NCBI GenBank assembly: GCA_964627305.1 | Contig: CAZVHP010000010.1 | Span: 30,464 to 94,463 of the forward strand | DNA: 64,000 nt | Direction: 5' to 3' | Source of the DNA: WJKG01 sp964627305 | Lineage (GTDB): Bacteria > Zixibacteria > MSB-5A5 > GN15 > FEB-12 | In this document: positions 8,489 to 18,392 of the stretch, piece by piece | How positions within the stretch are numbered: position 1 is the stretch's first letter | Layout of the letters: the number at the start of each line of letters is the position of its first letter | The notes under the pieces: model-generated | Seen by the model: only the letters and a program-made list of their open reading frames with translations | Database searches by the model: none | What the model was told of the DNA's origin: nothing | Position numbers and translations under genes: made by a program

Positions 8489-11227
8489 TTACGTTGTTGA
8501 TATGACCCGCAAGCCCTTCAGAATCTGGCCCACAATCAGCGGTACCACGCTTGCTCCCAGCGCCAAAAACCACCCCGCCATCGGCGGCGAAGCCAATTCC
8601 ATGATTCGGCTCAGTCCGGGCACGTGCACAACACCCACAATGAGCACGGCACACAATGCCACCGCTGCCCACACGTGACGATTCCGAACAATCTCGTTGG
8701 ACCAGAACGTAGTGTCATCACTCCGCATGTTGAGTACGTGCCACAATCGTGAAAGCGCAATAGCCAGAAAACTCACCGTCACTGCCTGATCCTGTGGAAG
8801 ACCGAGCACGTACAGCCCGATCGTCAACGCCCCCAGTGCCGGCGCCGAAATGATTACTCCAAACACCGCAATGGCCACCCAGTGCCGCCCAGCCAAGAAT
8901 GACTCGCCGATTGGCCTCGGAGGCTCTTTCATCACGCCCTTTCGCGTCTCTCCAAAACCGAGCGCCAGCGCCGGGAACACATCAAGCACGAAATTCAGGA
9001 ACAGAATCTGCAATGGCAGCAGCGGCAAGGGCAGCTTAACCAGCGAAGCCGCCGCCACCGCAAGGATCTCGGCCGCATTCCCGGAGAACAAGTATATGCA
9101 AAACTTGCGTATGTTCTCGAAGACGCCGCGTCCATATCGAATGGCCGACACGATCGTTGGAAATGCGTCATCCCTGAGCACCATATCGCTCGCTTCCTGG
9201 GCGACCTGGGTGCCCCGCTTCCCCATGGCCACACCGATATCGGCACTCTTCAGTGCCGGAGCATCATTAACTCCATCACCGGTCATGGCCACCACCGAGT
9301 CATTTGCCTGGTGAAGATGTATCAAGATCAGCTTCTGGCGCGGGTTCACCCGGGCAAAGATCGAGGTGCCAAGAAGTCTCTGCTGCTGGTCTTCAGAAAG
9401 TTCGCTGTCGCCCTCTTCATACTCGGCGAGCTCACGTCCCGTGATCACTGGCAGATCATCCCCGTCCTTTACCAGCCCAATCGCCCGCGCCACGGCCCGG
9501 GCTGTCTCTGGCTGATCACCCGTCATCATCACGACTCGAATTCCCGCCTGCTGACAGTCGCTGATAGCCTGTGCAACATCTTCACGCGGTGGATCAACCA
9601 TGCCGATCAGTCCCAGCAAGGTCAGCCCGTCATATGGATCATCTTCCACACTCTCAGCTTCCTTGCTCGCCAGGGCCAGCACTCGCAAACCATCGGCGGC
9701 CAGTTCTCGATTCGTCTTCTGCCAGTGTTCCCGAGTGTCATCCTCGAGAGCTCTTGTGCCATTCCCGGCGACCGCTTCGCACGATTCCAACACTGCTTCC
9801 GGTGCCCCCTTGACTGCGACCAGGTACCCGCCGTCGAGATCCTCGTGAAACGTCGCCATCATCATCGTGTCGGACGTGAATGGCTCTTCCCGCTGTTCCG
9901 GGTATTCCTTCAGCAGTTTCGTCCGATTCATACCCAGTTGCGTACCAATCCGCAGCAATGCTAACTCCAGCGGATCCCCCTGATTCTCACCCTGCTCATC
10001 GCTCTCGCTCTGTTCGTTGTCAGCCAGTTTCGCGTTGTTGCACAATACCGCTACCTTCATGGCCTGCTCGAAATCCTGGCGATCACCTTCTTGCCCATCC
10101 CCAACCTCAAAGGGCTCCGAATCGCTGTCATCGACCCTGGATTCATCACCGGTCTCATAGCGCGTCCGTGAGGTCACCAATGTCGTCACCGTCATACGGT
10201 TCTCCGTCAGTGTTCCCGTTTTATCAGTACCGATTACACTGGTTGATCCCAGCGTCTCGACCGCAGCCAGTCGATTGATCAGCGCGTTGCGACGAGCCAT
10301 ACGGAGCATCCCGCGTGCCAGCGCGACTGTGGCCACGATCGGCAATCCCTCCGGGATCGCTGCCACCGCCAGCGCCACCGCGCTCTCAATCATCAGCACT
10401 ACTTCCTTGCCCTGCACAACCCCGGCAAGGACTACCACCACACACAATGCCAGCGTTATCCACACAAGCCGGTAAGCCAGATGATTCAGCCGCTTCTCCA
10501 GCGGCGTTGTCTCGTCTTCGGCCTGCTCCACCAGTTCCGAAATCTGTCCGAACTCCGTCTGTCTGCCTGTTGCAGTTACTATCCCCTCAGCGTCGCCGCG
10601 TGCAATGCCCGTACCCTTGAACAGCATGCTCTTGCGCTCCGGCAGTTCGACACCCTCTTCAACGGGATCCGTCGTCTTGTCCACTGGCACCGATTCCCCC
10701 GTAAGCGTCGACTCATCCGCCTGGAGTTGCGAGGCCTTGATCAGCCGCAGATCAGCTGGCACCAGAGCTCCCGCTTCAAGCAGTACAACATCACCCGGGA
10801 CCAACTCCTTCGACGGCAACGTCACTTCTTCACCGTCACGCCGTACCCTTGCCGTTGTCCGCGACATCTTCCGCAGCGCATCCATGGACTTGACCGCCTT
10901 AAGTTCTGTGAGAAACCCGATAACGGTGTTGATGAGAATCGCAATCCCGATCGCGATCGCCTCAACAAATCGTCCGTAGACCAGGGAGACCACGGCGGCC
11001 ACTGCCAGCAGCCCGATTACCAGACTCTTGAACTGATCGACGAGAATGGGGATAACCCCACGACGCTGCCGCTGCGCCAGCGTGTTCGGTCCGTATTGGC
11101 GGCGACGTTGCCTGGCCTCACGGGCGCTCAATCCCCTGCCGGGATCGACGTCGAGCGCCCCGGCCAGTTTGCCACCGTCAACTGCCCAGGGCGTGGAGGT
11201 AATATCCTGCGACTGCGATTCAGCCAT
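8489..11227 (-). CDS. P2-type cation-transporting ATPase (Ca2+ or Na+/K+-like)
   Basis: A 912-residue P-type ATPase. It has an N-terminal cation-ATPase domain (LSAREARQRRRQYGPNTL), an actuator domain (TGES, about residue 155), the helix-4 ion site VAAIPEGLPIV, the phosphorylation site DKTGTLTENRMT, the hinge MTGDGVNDAPALKSADIGVAMG and six C-terminal helices. The PEGLP signature is typical of the P2A/P2B-like bacterial calcium pumps. The nucleotide-binding domain contains an acidic insertion (about residues 360-410). It lies 31 bases after a hydroxyacid dehydrogenase gene on the same strand. In many environmental bacteria such pumps sit in stress or energy-limitation clusters with PEP synthase and BON proteins, which fits this context. 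The exact ion is not resolved. Confidence 0.93.
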   Translation of the reverse strand: MAESQSQDITSTPWAVDGGKLAGALDVDPGRGLSAREARQRRRQYGPNTLAQRQRRGVIPILVDQFKSLVIGLLAVAAVVSLVYGRFVEAIAIGIAILINTVIGFLTELKAVKSMDALRKMSRTTARVRRDGEEVTLPSKELVPGDVVLLEAGALVPADLRLIKASQLQADESTLTGESVPVDKTTDPVEEGVELPERKSMLFKGTGIARGDAEGIVTATGRQTEFGQISELVEQAEDETTPLEKRLNHLAYRLVWITLALCVVVVLAGVVQGKEVVLMIESAVALAVAAIPEGLPIVATVALARGMLRMARRNALINRLAAVETLGSTSVIGTDKTGTLTENRMTVTTLVTSRTRYETGDESRVDDSDSEPFEVGDGQEGDRQDFEQAMKVAVLCNNAKLADNEQSESDEQGENQGDPLELALLRIGTQLGMNRTKLLKEYPEQREEPFTSDTMMMATFHEDLDGGYLVAVKGAPEAVLESCEAVAGNGTRALEDDTREHWQKTNRELAADGLRVLALASKEAESVEDDPYDGLTLLGLIGMVDPPREDVAQAISDCQQAGIRVVMMTGDQPETARAVARAIGLVKDGDDLPVITGRELAEYEEGDSELSEDQQQRLLGTSIFARVNPRQKLILIHLHQANDSVVAMTGDGVNDAPALKSADIGVAMGKRGTQVAQEASDMVLRDDAFPTIVSAIRYGRGVFENIRKFCIYLFSGNAAEILAVAAASLVKLPLPLLPLQILFLNFVLDVFPALALGFGETRKGVMKEPPRPIGESFLAGRHWVAIAVFGVIISAPALGALTIGLYVLGLPQDQAVTVSFLAIALSRLWHVLNMRSDDTTFWSNEIVRNRHVWAAVALCAVLIVGVVHVPGLSRIMELASPPMAGWFLALGASVVPLIVGQILKGLRVISTT

Positions 11228-11258
11228 GAGTCGTTGCTACTGCTCGACCCTGTTCACA

Positions 11259-12266
11259 CTACTCTTGCGTTACGACATGCTGGGGACGACCTTGCAGGAA
11301 GGAAGCAACATTGTCTGCTGTGGTATCGAGGATGCGCTGTACGGCTTCACGGGTATTGAAGGCTGAATGTGGTGTAACCACTACATTCCGCAACCTCAGC
11401 AAGACGTGATCGGCCAGAAGTTGCTCAAGGTTGTGCTTCTTATGGAATGCCGTTCTGAGTAGTTCCGCCTCCTCACCAACCACCGGCTCTTCCGCCAGAA
11501 CGTCGAGACCCGCAGCCCGAACCTTACCATCAGCAATCGCCCTCATCATGGCGGATACATCAATGACACTTCCACGAGATGTATTGATGATTACCACCCC
11601 GTCTTTCATCTTGCTAAATTCATCGTCCGACAATAGGTGTCTGGTCTTCTCGTTTGCCGGGACATGCAGTGTTATCACGTCAGACCTGCTCAACAGTTCG
11701 TCCATCTCAACGTACTCGAATTCCTGACGCTCGGCCAATTCCTTGTCCGGCGAGATATCAAACGCGCACACCTTCATGTTGAATCCACCCGCGATCCTGA
11801 CCACGTGACGCCCGATATCACCGGTGCCCACAACCCCTATCGTCTTCTCCTCAAGGTCGAAACCCTGTAATCCAGATTGCGAAAAGTCACCTCGGCGGGT
11901 CCGGTCGATGGCCTGAACCAACTTGTGACTGATACACAACAGCAGCCCAAAGACATGCTCGGCAACCGTGTTCTCCCCATAGCCCGGTATGTTGCACACT
12001 ATGATCTTCTGCGCGCGACACTGCTCCATATCTATATGGTCGTATCCGGTTGAGCGGGTGGCGATCAGCTTCGCCTTCTTCAGCTTCCTGATGACTTCAG
12101 CCGGCAACTTGCTGTGGATAAACGTGGAGATCACTTCGGCATCGCTGTAATCTTCCGCGTTGTCCATCGACAGCGGCTCACTCGTGCAAGTCACTTCATG
12201 TTCGTCCCGAAATCTGTCGAATACGCACTGTTCCCACTCTTCGGCCTCGAATGCTACTATTCTCAT
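11259..12266 (-). CDS. D-isomer-specific 2-hydroxyacid dehydrogenase (D-lactate dehydrogenase-like)
   Basis: A 335-residue NAD-dependent oxidoreductase. The Rossmann motif VGTGDIGRHVVRIAGG, the catalytic arginine (INTSRGSVID), glutamate (GLDVLAEEP) and histidine (VVTPHSAF) are all present, so it should be active. Probable reaction: pyruvate to D-lactate, or a related 2-keto acid reduction. I placed the start at 12266 because GGAGGAA lies a few bases upstream; the open frame extends 20 more codons without a good site. It is between the orphan epsilon-like gene and the cation ATPase on the same strand. Fermentative NADH disposal would fit an energy-stress block, but this is inference. Confidence 0.88.
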   Translation of the reverse strand: MRIVAFEAEEWEQCVFDRFRDEHEVTCTSEPLSMDNAEDYSDAEVISTFIHSKLPAEVIRKLKKAKLIATRSTGYDHIDMEQCRAQKIIVCNIPGYGENTVAEHVFGLLLCISHKLVQAIDRTRRGDFSQSGLQGFDLEEKTIGVVGTGDIGRHVVRIAGGFNMKVCAFDISPDKELAERQEFEYVEMDELLSRSDVITLHVPANEKTRHLLSDDEFSKMKDGVVIINTSRGSVIDVSAMMRAIADGKVRAAGLDVLAEEPVVGEEAELLRTAFHKKHNLEQLLADHVLLRLRNVVVTPHSAFNTREAVQRILDTTADNVASFLQGRPQHVVTQE

Positions 12267-12358
12267 CAGTGTTCCTCCATGACTGTCTGTTGCGCTCTGT
12301 CGCTGGTCCCATCGGCCACTGTGCATGCGTCATCTGGTCTGCAGTGACGTGCCAGGTA

Positions 12359-12718
12359 TCACCTGCCTGCCGTCCCCCTGCAATGATTGGGCGAGAAGCC
12401 CCGCCGGGCATCGACTACTGTCAGGTACTCCTGTAGTGCCTCTGTCACTCGGCTGCGATCGGGGTCCTGAACAGCGCGGCCGATTGACACCAGCACTTCC
12501 CGTCCATCTTTGACCAGCACGCCGTCATCGTGCGCAACATACCACCTCATACCACCCTCATCGCAGTACTCAAGAATGCCGCAGCTCAGGGTCAATACGA
12601 TGTCCATGTGCCGCTGCAGCAGCTCAACAGACTCATTCTGAGTCTGGGCCGTTACAGCCTGAACCTCCTTCTCGGCCATTATCCGGTCCGGAAGGACAAT
12701 CGTCAGTTTCATGCTCAT
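12359..12718 (-). CDS. Orphan F-type ATP synthase epsilon (AtpC)-like protein
   Basis: A 119-residue protein whose first 85 residues resemble the N-terminal beta-sandwich of the F1 epsilon subunit, particularly of alternative (N-type) ATPases. The pattern is MKLTIVLPDRIM...EVQAVTAQTQNESVELLQRHMDIVLTLSCGIL followed by a stretch like YVAHDDGVLVKDGREVLVSIGRAV. No other ATP synthase subunit is in the window. The start overlaps a ribosome site made by the last codons of ppsA (GAGGAGAG), and the two genes are 3 bases apart, so translation is coupled. Its role away from an ATPase is unknown. It could modulate the housekeeping ATP synthase or be a relic of a lost N-ATPase operon. Confidence 0.65.
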   Translation of the reverse strand: MSMKLTIVLPDRIMAEKEVQAVTAQTQNESVELLQRHMDIVLTLSCGILEYCDEGGMRWYVAHDDGVLVKDGREVLVSIGRAVQDPDRSRVTEALQEYLTVVDARRGFSPNHCRGTAGR

Positions 12719-12721
12719 CAG

Positions 12722-15175
12722 CTATCTCTCCTCGCTGCCAGGGTCTTTTCCCATTCCGCGATTGGTCGTATCATTGGTCCTTGCCTCGACTGCGGCCACC
12801 CGCCTGAGGACCGGAATCACGCTGTCCGGATTCAAGGAAATGGAATCGATTCCTTCACGCACCAGAAATGCTGCGAAGTCGGGGTAGTCGCTCGGCGCCT
12901 GACCACAGATGCTCACCCTCGCGTTGTGGCGGTGCGCCGTTGCAATCAGGTCGGCTATGGCGCGGCGTACGGCGGCATTGTTCTCGTCGAACAAATGTGA
13001 CAGCTCCTCAGAGTCACGGTCGACGCCCAGCACCAACTGAGTCAGATCGTTGGAACCAATACTAAACCCGTCGAATCGACTGGAAAACTGATCGGCCAGG
13101 AGGATGTTCGATGGTATCTCTGCCATGACGTATACCGCCAGTCCCCGCACACCCCTCACCAGGCCATGGTCGGCCATCAGCGACAGCACCCGGTCTGCCT
13201 CCTCGATTGTGCGGCAGAACGGAATCATCACCGCCACATTCTCCAGTCCAATTCGCTCCCGTGCCCGTTTGACCGCCCGGCATTCCAGCGCAAAAGCTTC
13301 CCGGTAACGCTCGCTGTAATAACGTGACGCGCCACGGAACCCGAGCATAGGATTCTCCTCGTCATGCTCAAACTCGGCACCGCCAAGAAGCGCGGCGTAC
13401 TCGTTTGTCTTGAAATCACTCAGACGAACCAGCACCGGGTGCGGGTACTGCGCTGCCGCAATCCGCGCCATGCCACGCGCGAGATGATCTACGAAATACT
13501 CAGTCTTGTCCTTGTACCCCGTAGTCAGGGCGGCAATCTGCTTCTTTGCCTGCTTATCCTTCAAATCATCGAAATGCACCAACGCCAGTGGATGCACCTT
13601 GATGACATTGTTGATCACGAACTCCAGCCGTGCCAATCCAATTCCCTCTGCCGGCAACCGCCACCAGCGAAACGCCGCCGCCGGGCTGGCAATATTCATC
13701 CGAATAGAGGTCTTCGTCTTCGGCAGATTCTCCAGGTCAACCCGCTCCTTCTCGAAATCCAGCTCCCCGTCGTAGACATATCCCGTGTCACCCTCGGCAC
13801 ACGATACCGTCAACATCGCACCATCCTCAAGCTGCTTCGTGCCATCCTCTGTGCCCACAATCGCCGGCATACCCATTTCACGACTGACAATCGCCGCGTG
13901 CGACGTGCGGCCTCCGGAATCGGTCACGATTGCAGCTGCACGCTTCATGATCGGCACCCAGTCAGGGTCAGTTTGATCCGTGACAAGGATTGAACCATCC
14001 TCAAAGTCATCAATCTGATCGGGACTGTCGACTCGCTGCGCCTTTCCAGCAGCGATTCCCTGCCCCACCGCCAGGCCGCTGATCAGTCGCCTGCCGTGCT
14101 CAACCAGGTGATAGCTCTTCATTGTCCCGACGTCCTTCTGAGACTGAACCGTCTCCGGCCGCGCCTGCACTATGAACAACTCCCCGCTGTCACCATCCTT
14201 GGCCCACTCGATATCCATTGGCTTGCCATAATGGCGTTCTATTGCCACACCCCAACGCGCCAGTTGCATGATCTCGTCATCCGCCAATACCGCCTGCTCC
14301 TGTTCCTTTCTCGTCGTCTTCACCGTTCGCGTATCGTTGCCGCGTTTACTGTAGACCATCTTGTGTTTCTTATTGCCGATCGCCCGATCGACTATCGGCT
14401 CCAATCCGTCAGTCTCCAGAAGCGGCTTGAATACGGTGTATTCGTCCGGATTCACCGTCCCCTGGACCACCGTCTCCCCAAGCCCCCAGGCAGCATTGAT
14501 CATCACAACCTTGTCGAACCCTGTCTCAGTGTCGATTGTGAACATCACTCCCGAACCCGCCTTGTCCGAGCGCACCATCTTCTGCACCCCCGCCGACAGC
14601 GCCACCTTCATGTGCTCGAACCCCTTCTGCTGTCGATACGCAATCGCCCGGTCTGTAAACAACGAGGCAAAGCAGCCCTTGACCGCATCCACCAAAGCCT
14701 GCTTACCCGTCACATTCAGGAATGTCTCCTGCTGCCCGGCAAAACTCGCCTCGGGCAAATCCTCAGCCGTAGCACTGCTTCGCACTGCCACTCCGACATT
14801 CCTGGTGCCATAACGCCGACTCAACTCATCATAGGCCTGGTGCAGCGCCGCCCGAATGCCCCCGGGCATCTTTTGTCGCCGGATCAACCTCCTGATCGTC
14901 TGCCCCACCTTCTCCAGGTTACTGCGGTCGGATTTCAATGACTGCACATGCTCAGCGATCTTGTCCGCTATGTTATTCTCATCAAGGAACTGCCAATACG
15001 CCGAGGCCGTTGTGGCGAATCCCTCCGGAACACGAATCCCCTCGCGCTTCAAGCTGGCAATCATCTCGCCCAAAGAGCTATTCTTTCCACCAACCTCGCT
15101 GACGTCGTCCGATGTCACACTGTCGAACCATCGTATGTGCTGAGCATCTCTGTGCGCTGTCATTCCCTCTTGCAT
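12722..15175 (-). CDS. ppsA: Phosphoenolpyruvate synthase
   Basis: An 817-residue enzyme converting pyruvate, ATP and water to PEP, AMP and phosphate. The N-terminal ATP-grasp domain (VGGKNSSLGEMI ... GVAVRSSATAEDLPEASFAGQQETFLNV), the swivelling phosphohistidine domain (TDSGGRTSHAAIVSREMGMPAIVGT, with the catalytic His) and the C-terminal PEP-binding barrel (IGSNDLTQLVLGVDRD, ICGQAPSDYPDFAAFLVREGI) are all present in order. The start at 15175 has GAAGGAG five bases upstream; a second in-frame ATG four codons later also has a fair site. It heads a co-directional run with the epsilon-like, dehydrogenase, ATPase and permease genes. It probably supports gluconeogenic flux feeding the glucan/trehalose genes further along. 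Confidence 0.95.
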   Translation of the reverse strand: MQEGMTAHRDAQHIRWFDSVTSDDVSEVGGKNSSLGEMIASLKREGIRVPEGFATTASAYWQFLDENNIADKIAEHVQSLKSDRSNLEKVGQTIRRLIRRQKMPGGIRAALHQAYDELSRRYGTRNVGVAVRSSATAEDLPEASFAGQQETFLNVTGKQALVDAVKGCFASLFTDRAIAYRQQKGFEHMKVALSAGVQKMVRSDKAGSGVMFTIDTETGFDKVVMINAAWGLGETVVQGTVNPDEYTVFKPLLETDGLEPIVDRAIGNKKHKMVYSKRGNDTRTVKTTRKEQEQAVLADDEIMQLARWGVAIERHYGKPMDIEWAKDGDSGELFIVQARPETVQSQKDVGTMKSYHLVEHGRRLISGLAVGQGIAAGKAQRVDSPDQIDDFEDGSILVTDQTDPDWVPIMKRAAAIVTDSGGRTSHAAIVSREMGMPAIVGTEDGTKQLEDGAMLTVSCAEGDTGYVYDGELDFEKERVDLENLPKTKTSIRMNIASPAAAFRWWRLPAEGIGLARLEFVINNVIKVHPLALVHFDDLKDKQAKKQIAALTTGYKDKTEYFVDHLARGMARIAAAQYPHPVLVRLSDFKTNEYAALLGGAEFEHDEENPMLGFRGASRYYSERYREAFALECRAVKRARERIGLENVAVMIPFCRTIEEADRVLSLMADHGLVRGVRGLAVYVMAEIPSNILLADQFSSRFDGFSIGSNDLTQLVLGVDRDSEELSHLFDENNAAVRRAIADLIATAHRHNARVSICGQAPSDYPDFAAFLVREGIDSISLNPDSVIPVLRRVAAVEARTNDTTNRGMGKDPGSEER

Positions 15176-15235
15176 CCTTACTCCTTCGCTCTGTGTCTCC
15201 CCGGTCTTTTGCTGCCCCGGACTGCCGTTGCTGAA

Positions 15236-15592
15236 TCAACGGGCAGCGGAAAGAACAGTGAGGGCGTTCCGTACGAACTGACTGTGCGTGCCGTCGATGA
15301 CATGCACATCAAGCATCTCCCTGAGAGTCTCCTGCTCGCGTCCGTCCGTACCCGTGGCAGGAACTACAATCGGAACCGGACTATGTATCTCACGAGCGTT
15401 CAGGACGAACTCCAGAGGACCGATATCGACCGTCGGTGTAAGTAGAATCGCCCGAAACGAATTGCGATGCATCCTGCTGTAGGCTGCCTCGCTGTCCATC
15501 ACCACAATTGCCGGGATTCCTGCTTGAATCACGTAGCGACTCGCAAGAACGCTGCGACTATCCTCAACTACCAGTATCGCCTCCAGCTTCAT
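15236..15592 (-). CDS. Degenerate response-regulator receiver-like protein
   Basis: A protein of 118 residues. It begins like a receiver domain (MKLEAILVVEDSRSVLASRYVIQAGIPAIVVMDSEAAY), keeping the acidic pair after the first strand. The strand that should carry the phosphorylated Asp reads AILLTPTVDIG, with Thr at the expected place. No output domain follows. I chose the ATG at 15592 because GGAG lies just upstream; the open frame extends 25 more codons. It is probably a pseudo-receiver or docking protein, and it lies between ppsA and the sigma-54 activator gene on the same strand. It could also be a diverged non-receiver Rossmann-like protein. Confidence 0.5.
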   Translation of the reverse strand: MKLEAILVVEDSRSVLASRYVIQAGIPAIVVMDSEAAYSRMHRNSFRAILLTPTVDIGPLEFVLNAREIHSPVPIVVPATGTDGREQETLREMLDVHVIDGTHSQFVRNALTVLSAAR

Positions 15593-15884
15593 GCGCCTCT
15601 CCAAAGTGTTGCCTTCTGCGACCTGCTGTGCAGACCGCGCCTTCAACCACACGAATCTGTTATACAAGAATCGTGCCGAGCGTCGAGTTCATTGCCTAAG
15701 TGACTATGAGACAAGCTGATGAAGCGTGAGTGAAAACTCCCGCCGGCCACTTCCAGAAGCAACGACGGCCGCATCTGTGACTGGATGGAACGCGCCCCCG
15801 CAATATCGATGAAAGCAAGGTACACTCGCGAATGAAGGCCATATCGAACCTCTCTCGCGACGTAAACATGCCCCCGCACTGCGG

Positions 15885-17253
15885 CTATTTGAGTCCGTAC
15901 TTGTTTAGCTTATTGTAGATCATGCGACGGCTGATCCCCAGTAACTCGGCCGCCTCCGTTCGATTGTTGTTCGCAACCAGCAGTGCCCGCTGTATCATGG
16001 TCTTCTCGACATCGTCCAGTGGCGTACCTACCTGGAAACTCACTGTCATGCTCGTGTTCTCAGCGTCGCGCAGCCGCGGCGGCAAGTGCTCCATTCTGAT
16101 CTGATCATCATCGCAGAGCAACATCGCTCGCTGTATCACGTTCTTCAGCTCGCGCACATTGCCGGGCCACTCGTATGCCTCCAGGCGAACAATCACATCG
16201 GGCGCCACCGATCTGACATTGCTGTGCAATGATTCGTTGAACACCTCCACAAATCGGTTGACCAACGGACGAACATCCTCCGGGTGCTCCCGCAGAGGCG
16301 GTAACTCAATACGGAACACATCCAATCGGTAAAACAGGTCCTTGCGGAACTCGCCCTTTCGCGCCATCGCCACCAAATCAGCATTGGTCGCCGCGACAAT
16401 CCGCGCCCCGCTCGTGACATCTTCCGACCCACCCAGGCGATTGAACTTCTGCTGCTCCAACATACGAAGCAGACTCACGCGTACCTTCTCCTCAACCGCA
16501 TCGATTTCGTCGAGCAGCACCGTCCCGCCATCAGCCCGCTCGAAAACCCCCCGATGTTGATCCACTGCTCCCGAAAACGAACCCCGCTCATGACCAAACA
16601 ACTCGCTGGCCACCAGCTCCGATGGCAAACTCCCCAGGTTCACTGCCAGGAACGCCTTCTCCCGACGGTGACTCAACTGATGGATCGCCTGCGCCGCCAA
16701 GTCCTTGCCCGTACCGGTCTCACCCATCAGCAATACGGGAATGTCCACACTGGCCGCCTTGCGAATCCTGTCAAAGACGTCCTGCATCACTTCCGAAGTA
16801 CCAATGATCTTGTGCAACTGCGTGACCTTGTCACGCTCGGGAAGGGCTGCCTGGGTCGGTGCCGGCTGCTGGTCTGCCACTGCCGACTCAATAATCGCTT
16901 TAAGCTCCCAGTTGCTCACTGGTATCTTCGTGTAATGATACCCACCCTCAGACAACCAACCCGCCCCCCGGGGCGCATCTTCGGCCTGTGTCAGAAGAAT
17001 GACCTGGGGCTGCGGACTATGACCCCGTATGCGCTCCAGCAACTTCTCACACTCTGCCAGTTGCTCACGCGGGACAATCGTGTCCAGCACGATTACCGAA
17101 CACGGATTCGCCCAGAAACTATCGCCGATATCCTGAATGCCCTGATGCCAGAAAACTTCGGTGTGATATTGCGACATGATCGTGCTGATACGGTCCGCCA
17201 AGTGCCCCTCATCCGGATACCACCATGATCTCTAAGCTCTTAACCGTACGCAT
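15885..17253 (-). CDS. Sigma-54-dependent NtrC-type response regulator with apparent N-terminal frameshift
   Basis: An uninterrupted frame runs from a TTG at 17201 (438 residues): receiver-like domain (about 1-115, phosphoacceptor region SVIVLDTIVP), AAA+ domain (GETGTGKD Walker A, GGTVLLDEID Walker B, arginine-finger region) and a Fis-type helix-turn-helix (TEAAELLGISRRMIYNKLNKYGL). The sigma-54 contact loop reads GSFSGA instead of the common GAFTGA. The true N-terminus appears to be in another frame. An ATG at 17253 with a strong GGAGGGG site encodes MRTVKSLEIMVVSG and then hits TGA; shifting by one base continues as DEGHLADRIS and completes the first strand of a receiver. This suggests a one-base insertion near 17208-17215, a sequencing error, or +1 frameshifting. 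It probably controls sigma-54 promoters of the surrounding block. Confidence 0.82.
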
Positions 17254-17446
17254 AAGGCCCCTCCAGATAGAGCAGAACAAGATTCGTTCGTGCGGCTACT
17301 CAATCCGAAGGCGATACTTAGCAGCACGTTGACTCAGTTTTGCCGTATTCGGCTCGAGGCGCAATCGCAATGTGATTGGACTATAATAATAACACAAGTG
17401 TGTTGCAGAAAATCAAGTGCAATAGATCAATTGGCAGATAATTTGC

Positions 17447-18184
17447 TTAGTCTGCCAACATCTGCTGCAATCTCATCGCGTCCTGCGCGGCATACCCATG
17501 CTGATCATTGTCGAAATAGCAGTACACATCCCGCCCCTGTGCAAGCCATCGACTAAACGCTCCCGCCCAGCCCGACAGCCTCTGCGCGCCATACCGGCCC
17601 TGATAAGGCTTCTCCGACGGCCCGTGCAGCCGTACGTAGACATAGTCAACTGTCACTTCCGTCGGCGAAGTCTCACCTCCCAAGTCAAATATGCAAAACG
17701 CCGCATGGTGCAGTCTCAGCAACTCATAGACCTCGTCACACCACCATGAGTGGTCACGAAATTCAAAGGCATACCGATGATCCTCCGGCAGCGACTCCAG
17801 GAACTCCTCCAGCCGCTGGGCATTGCATCGCCACTTCGGCGGAAGCTGAAACAGTATCGGTCCCACATGCCCGTTCAGCATATCCACCCGCTTTATGAAT
17901 TTCCGTGCAGCCGACTCACTCTCCCGAAGTTTCTTCATGTGCGTTATATACCGACTCGCCTTCACCGCGAATGTGAAGCTCTCATCTACCGTCCGCTTCC
18001 ACTTCTGGAGTGTCCGTCTTTGCGGCAGTTGGTAAAAGGAGTTGTTGATCTCCACTGTCGGGAACCGATGCGAGTAATACTCCAACCACTCATCCTGCGT
18101 GATCGAAGATTCACAGAACACGCCCCGCCAGTGCTCGTAGTTCCAACCCGATGTTCCCACCTGAAGATTCCCGGTCCTTGCCAT
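17447..18184 (-). CDS. DUF72 family protein
   Basis: A 245-residue TIM-barrel-like protein of the DUF72 (YecE-type) family, recognisable from VGTSGWNYEHWRGVFCES near the N-terminus, VEINNSFYQLPQ, FAVKASRYITHMKKL, ILFQLPPKW, YAFEFRDHSWW and the C-terminal CYFDNDQHGYAAQDAMRL. Biochemical function of the family is not established; it resembles sugar-phosphate or nuclease-like barrels. The start at 18184 is chosen by homology of the N-terminus; the open frame extends 43 codons upstream with no family similarity. It stands between the sigma-54 activator and the HPF-type gene, all on the minus strand. Confidence 0.88.
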   Translation of the reverse strand: MARTGNLQVGTSGWNYEHWRGVFCESSITQDEWLEYYSHRFPTVEINNSFYQLPQRRTLQKWKRTVDESFTFAVKASRYITHMKKLRESESAARKFIKRVDMLNGHVGPILFQLPPKWRCNAQRLEEFLESLPEDHRYAFEFRDHSWWCDEVYELLRLHHAAFCIFDLGGETSPTEVTVDYVYVRLHGPSEKPYQGRYGAQRLSGWAGAFSRWLAQGRDVYCYFDNDQHGYAAQDAMRLQQMLAD

Positions 18185-18392
18185 TTCCCTCACCAGTATC
18201 AAGAGTGTGAACATCTGCCTCTGGCTGCTGTTATCGCAGGTGTGGCCGCCACCGCATCGAACAGCCGGTGATCCAGCGAGGTGCAAGCGCTGAGAGAGGG
18301 GGATAGCCACCACGCTGGATCGATCACGGCGTCATCTGACAGAAGGGCGACATTCCCTAAAACCAACGTTCCCTTCCAGGTGCTTCAGTTTC

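Noticed and set aside
12340..12360. Sigma-54-like site (TGGCACGTCACTGCA on the minus strand) upstream of the hydroxyacid dehydrogenase
   Set aside because: The GG-to-GC distance is one base shorter than the strict -24/-12 spacing, so it should not work as a sigma-54 promoter.
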